A DNA stretch of 21,538 nucleotides, from positions 1-21,538 of the IMG/VR virus record IMGVR_UViG_3300009422_000061. One strand, given 5' to 3'. The DNA comes from a virus. The notes under the pieces are model-generated. The model saw only the letters and a program-made list of their open reading frames with translations, did no database searches and was not told where the DNA came from. Both the position numbers and the translations under genes were made by a program. This document shows positions 21,302 through 21,538 of the stretch, piece by piece; within the stretch, counting starts at the first letter, position 1, and each line of letters begins with the position of its first letter.

Positions 21302-21538
21302 TAGTCATCTAGTCCTGATCGGGGAAGGTCATTGCTAATACGGATGTTTACATCACCGACCAAGCCCTGAGTGGGTTGTAGGTTAGGCACCATCTTAACA
21401 AGTTGATTAAGGTATTTACTGGGGTTCTCTCTAGCCCACTCTAGTATCCAGTCCTCACCGCCTAAGCGCATAAAGACATTAGAGTAAACACCCATGAGAG
21501 GATGCTGAGAGTGCAAAGAGTTAATGACAAGCTGATTA
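21301..21538 (-). CDS. C-terminal part of probable terminase small subunit
   Basis: The frame is open to the right edge (first full codon 21537-21535), so the 5' part is missing; a TTG at 21516 should not be taken as the start. The visible ~78 residues include MRLGGEDWILEWARENPSKY, then LNQLVKMVP and a short strand-rich tail VGDVNIRISNDLP. The GG-x-x-x-x-x-WAxxNPxxFY-x-x-x-x-K-x-x-P pattern is typical of the C-terminal end of small terminase or related DNA-binding packaging proteins located before the large subunit. Here three small genes separate it from the large subunit. The call rests on the pattern and location only. Confidence 0.55.
   Translation of the reverse strand, partial: NQLVINSLHSQHPLMGVYSNVFMRLGGEDWILEWARENPSKYLNQLVKMVPNLQPTQGLVGDVNIRISNDLPRSGLDD

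Overview
This window is a densely packed structural and packaging segment of a tailed bacteriophage, most likely a short-tailed (podovirus-like) phage. Every supportable gene lies on the minus strand, so transcription runs from high to low coordinates. Adjacent genes usually touch or overlap (TAATG, ATGA, GTGA junctions), as expected for one long late operon. The base composition is AT-rich (hand count 27% G+C for 3601-3660), except in the tail-fibre gene (55% for 1741-1800). No integrase, tRNA, rRNA, CRISPR array or host metabolic gene is visible. The host cannot be named from this segment; gene content and composition resemble uncultured aquatic phages, which is an inference.

Packaging end (21538 to about 19350): the C-terminal part of a probable small terminase subunit enters from the right edge. 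It is followed by a cysteine-rich zinc-ribbon-like protein, a protein with one C-terminal membrane helix, a 54-aa MPFKS-type phage protein, and the large terminase. The terminase most plausibly starts at a GTG one base after the small gene's stop.

Head module (about 19280 to 12480): a Pro/Gln/Met-rich low-complexity protein, the portal with a long coiled-coil tail, a conserved 109-aa protein, the scaffold, and a 191-bp leader with three short direct repeats. Then come the major capsid protein, two related decoration-like proteins, and a head-associated protein ending in an AT-hook-like motif. GC-rich hairpins with nearly the same stem flank the pair of decoration-like genes.

Neck, tail and ejection module (about 12480 to 1): a gp4-like head-tail adaptor, a large nozzle/stabilisation protein with a duplicated inserted domain, a GNAT-like protein, and a Pro-rich unknown protein. 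These are followed by an internal-virion protein ending in a short S74-type chaperone domain and two helical proteins likely ejected with the DNA. The module ends with a tail fibre built from twenty uninterrupted 16-residue repeats plus a C-terminal S74 domain, and a holin-like membrane protein.

At the left edge an open gene (894 to 1) encodes a Gly/Gln/Asn-rich protein with a Pro/Arg linker that runs directly into a Hint (hedgehog/intein) self-processing domain. This is the most unusual element of the window, because it puts a predicted autocatalytic protein-splicing fold next to the fibre and lysis genes. The effector or C-terminal partner lies outside the window.
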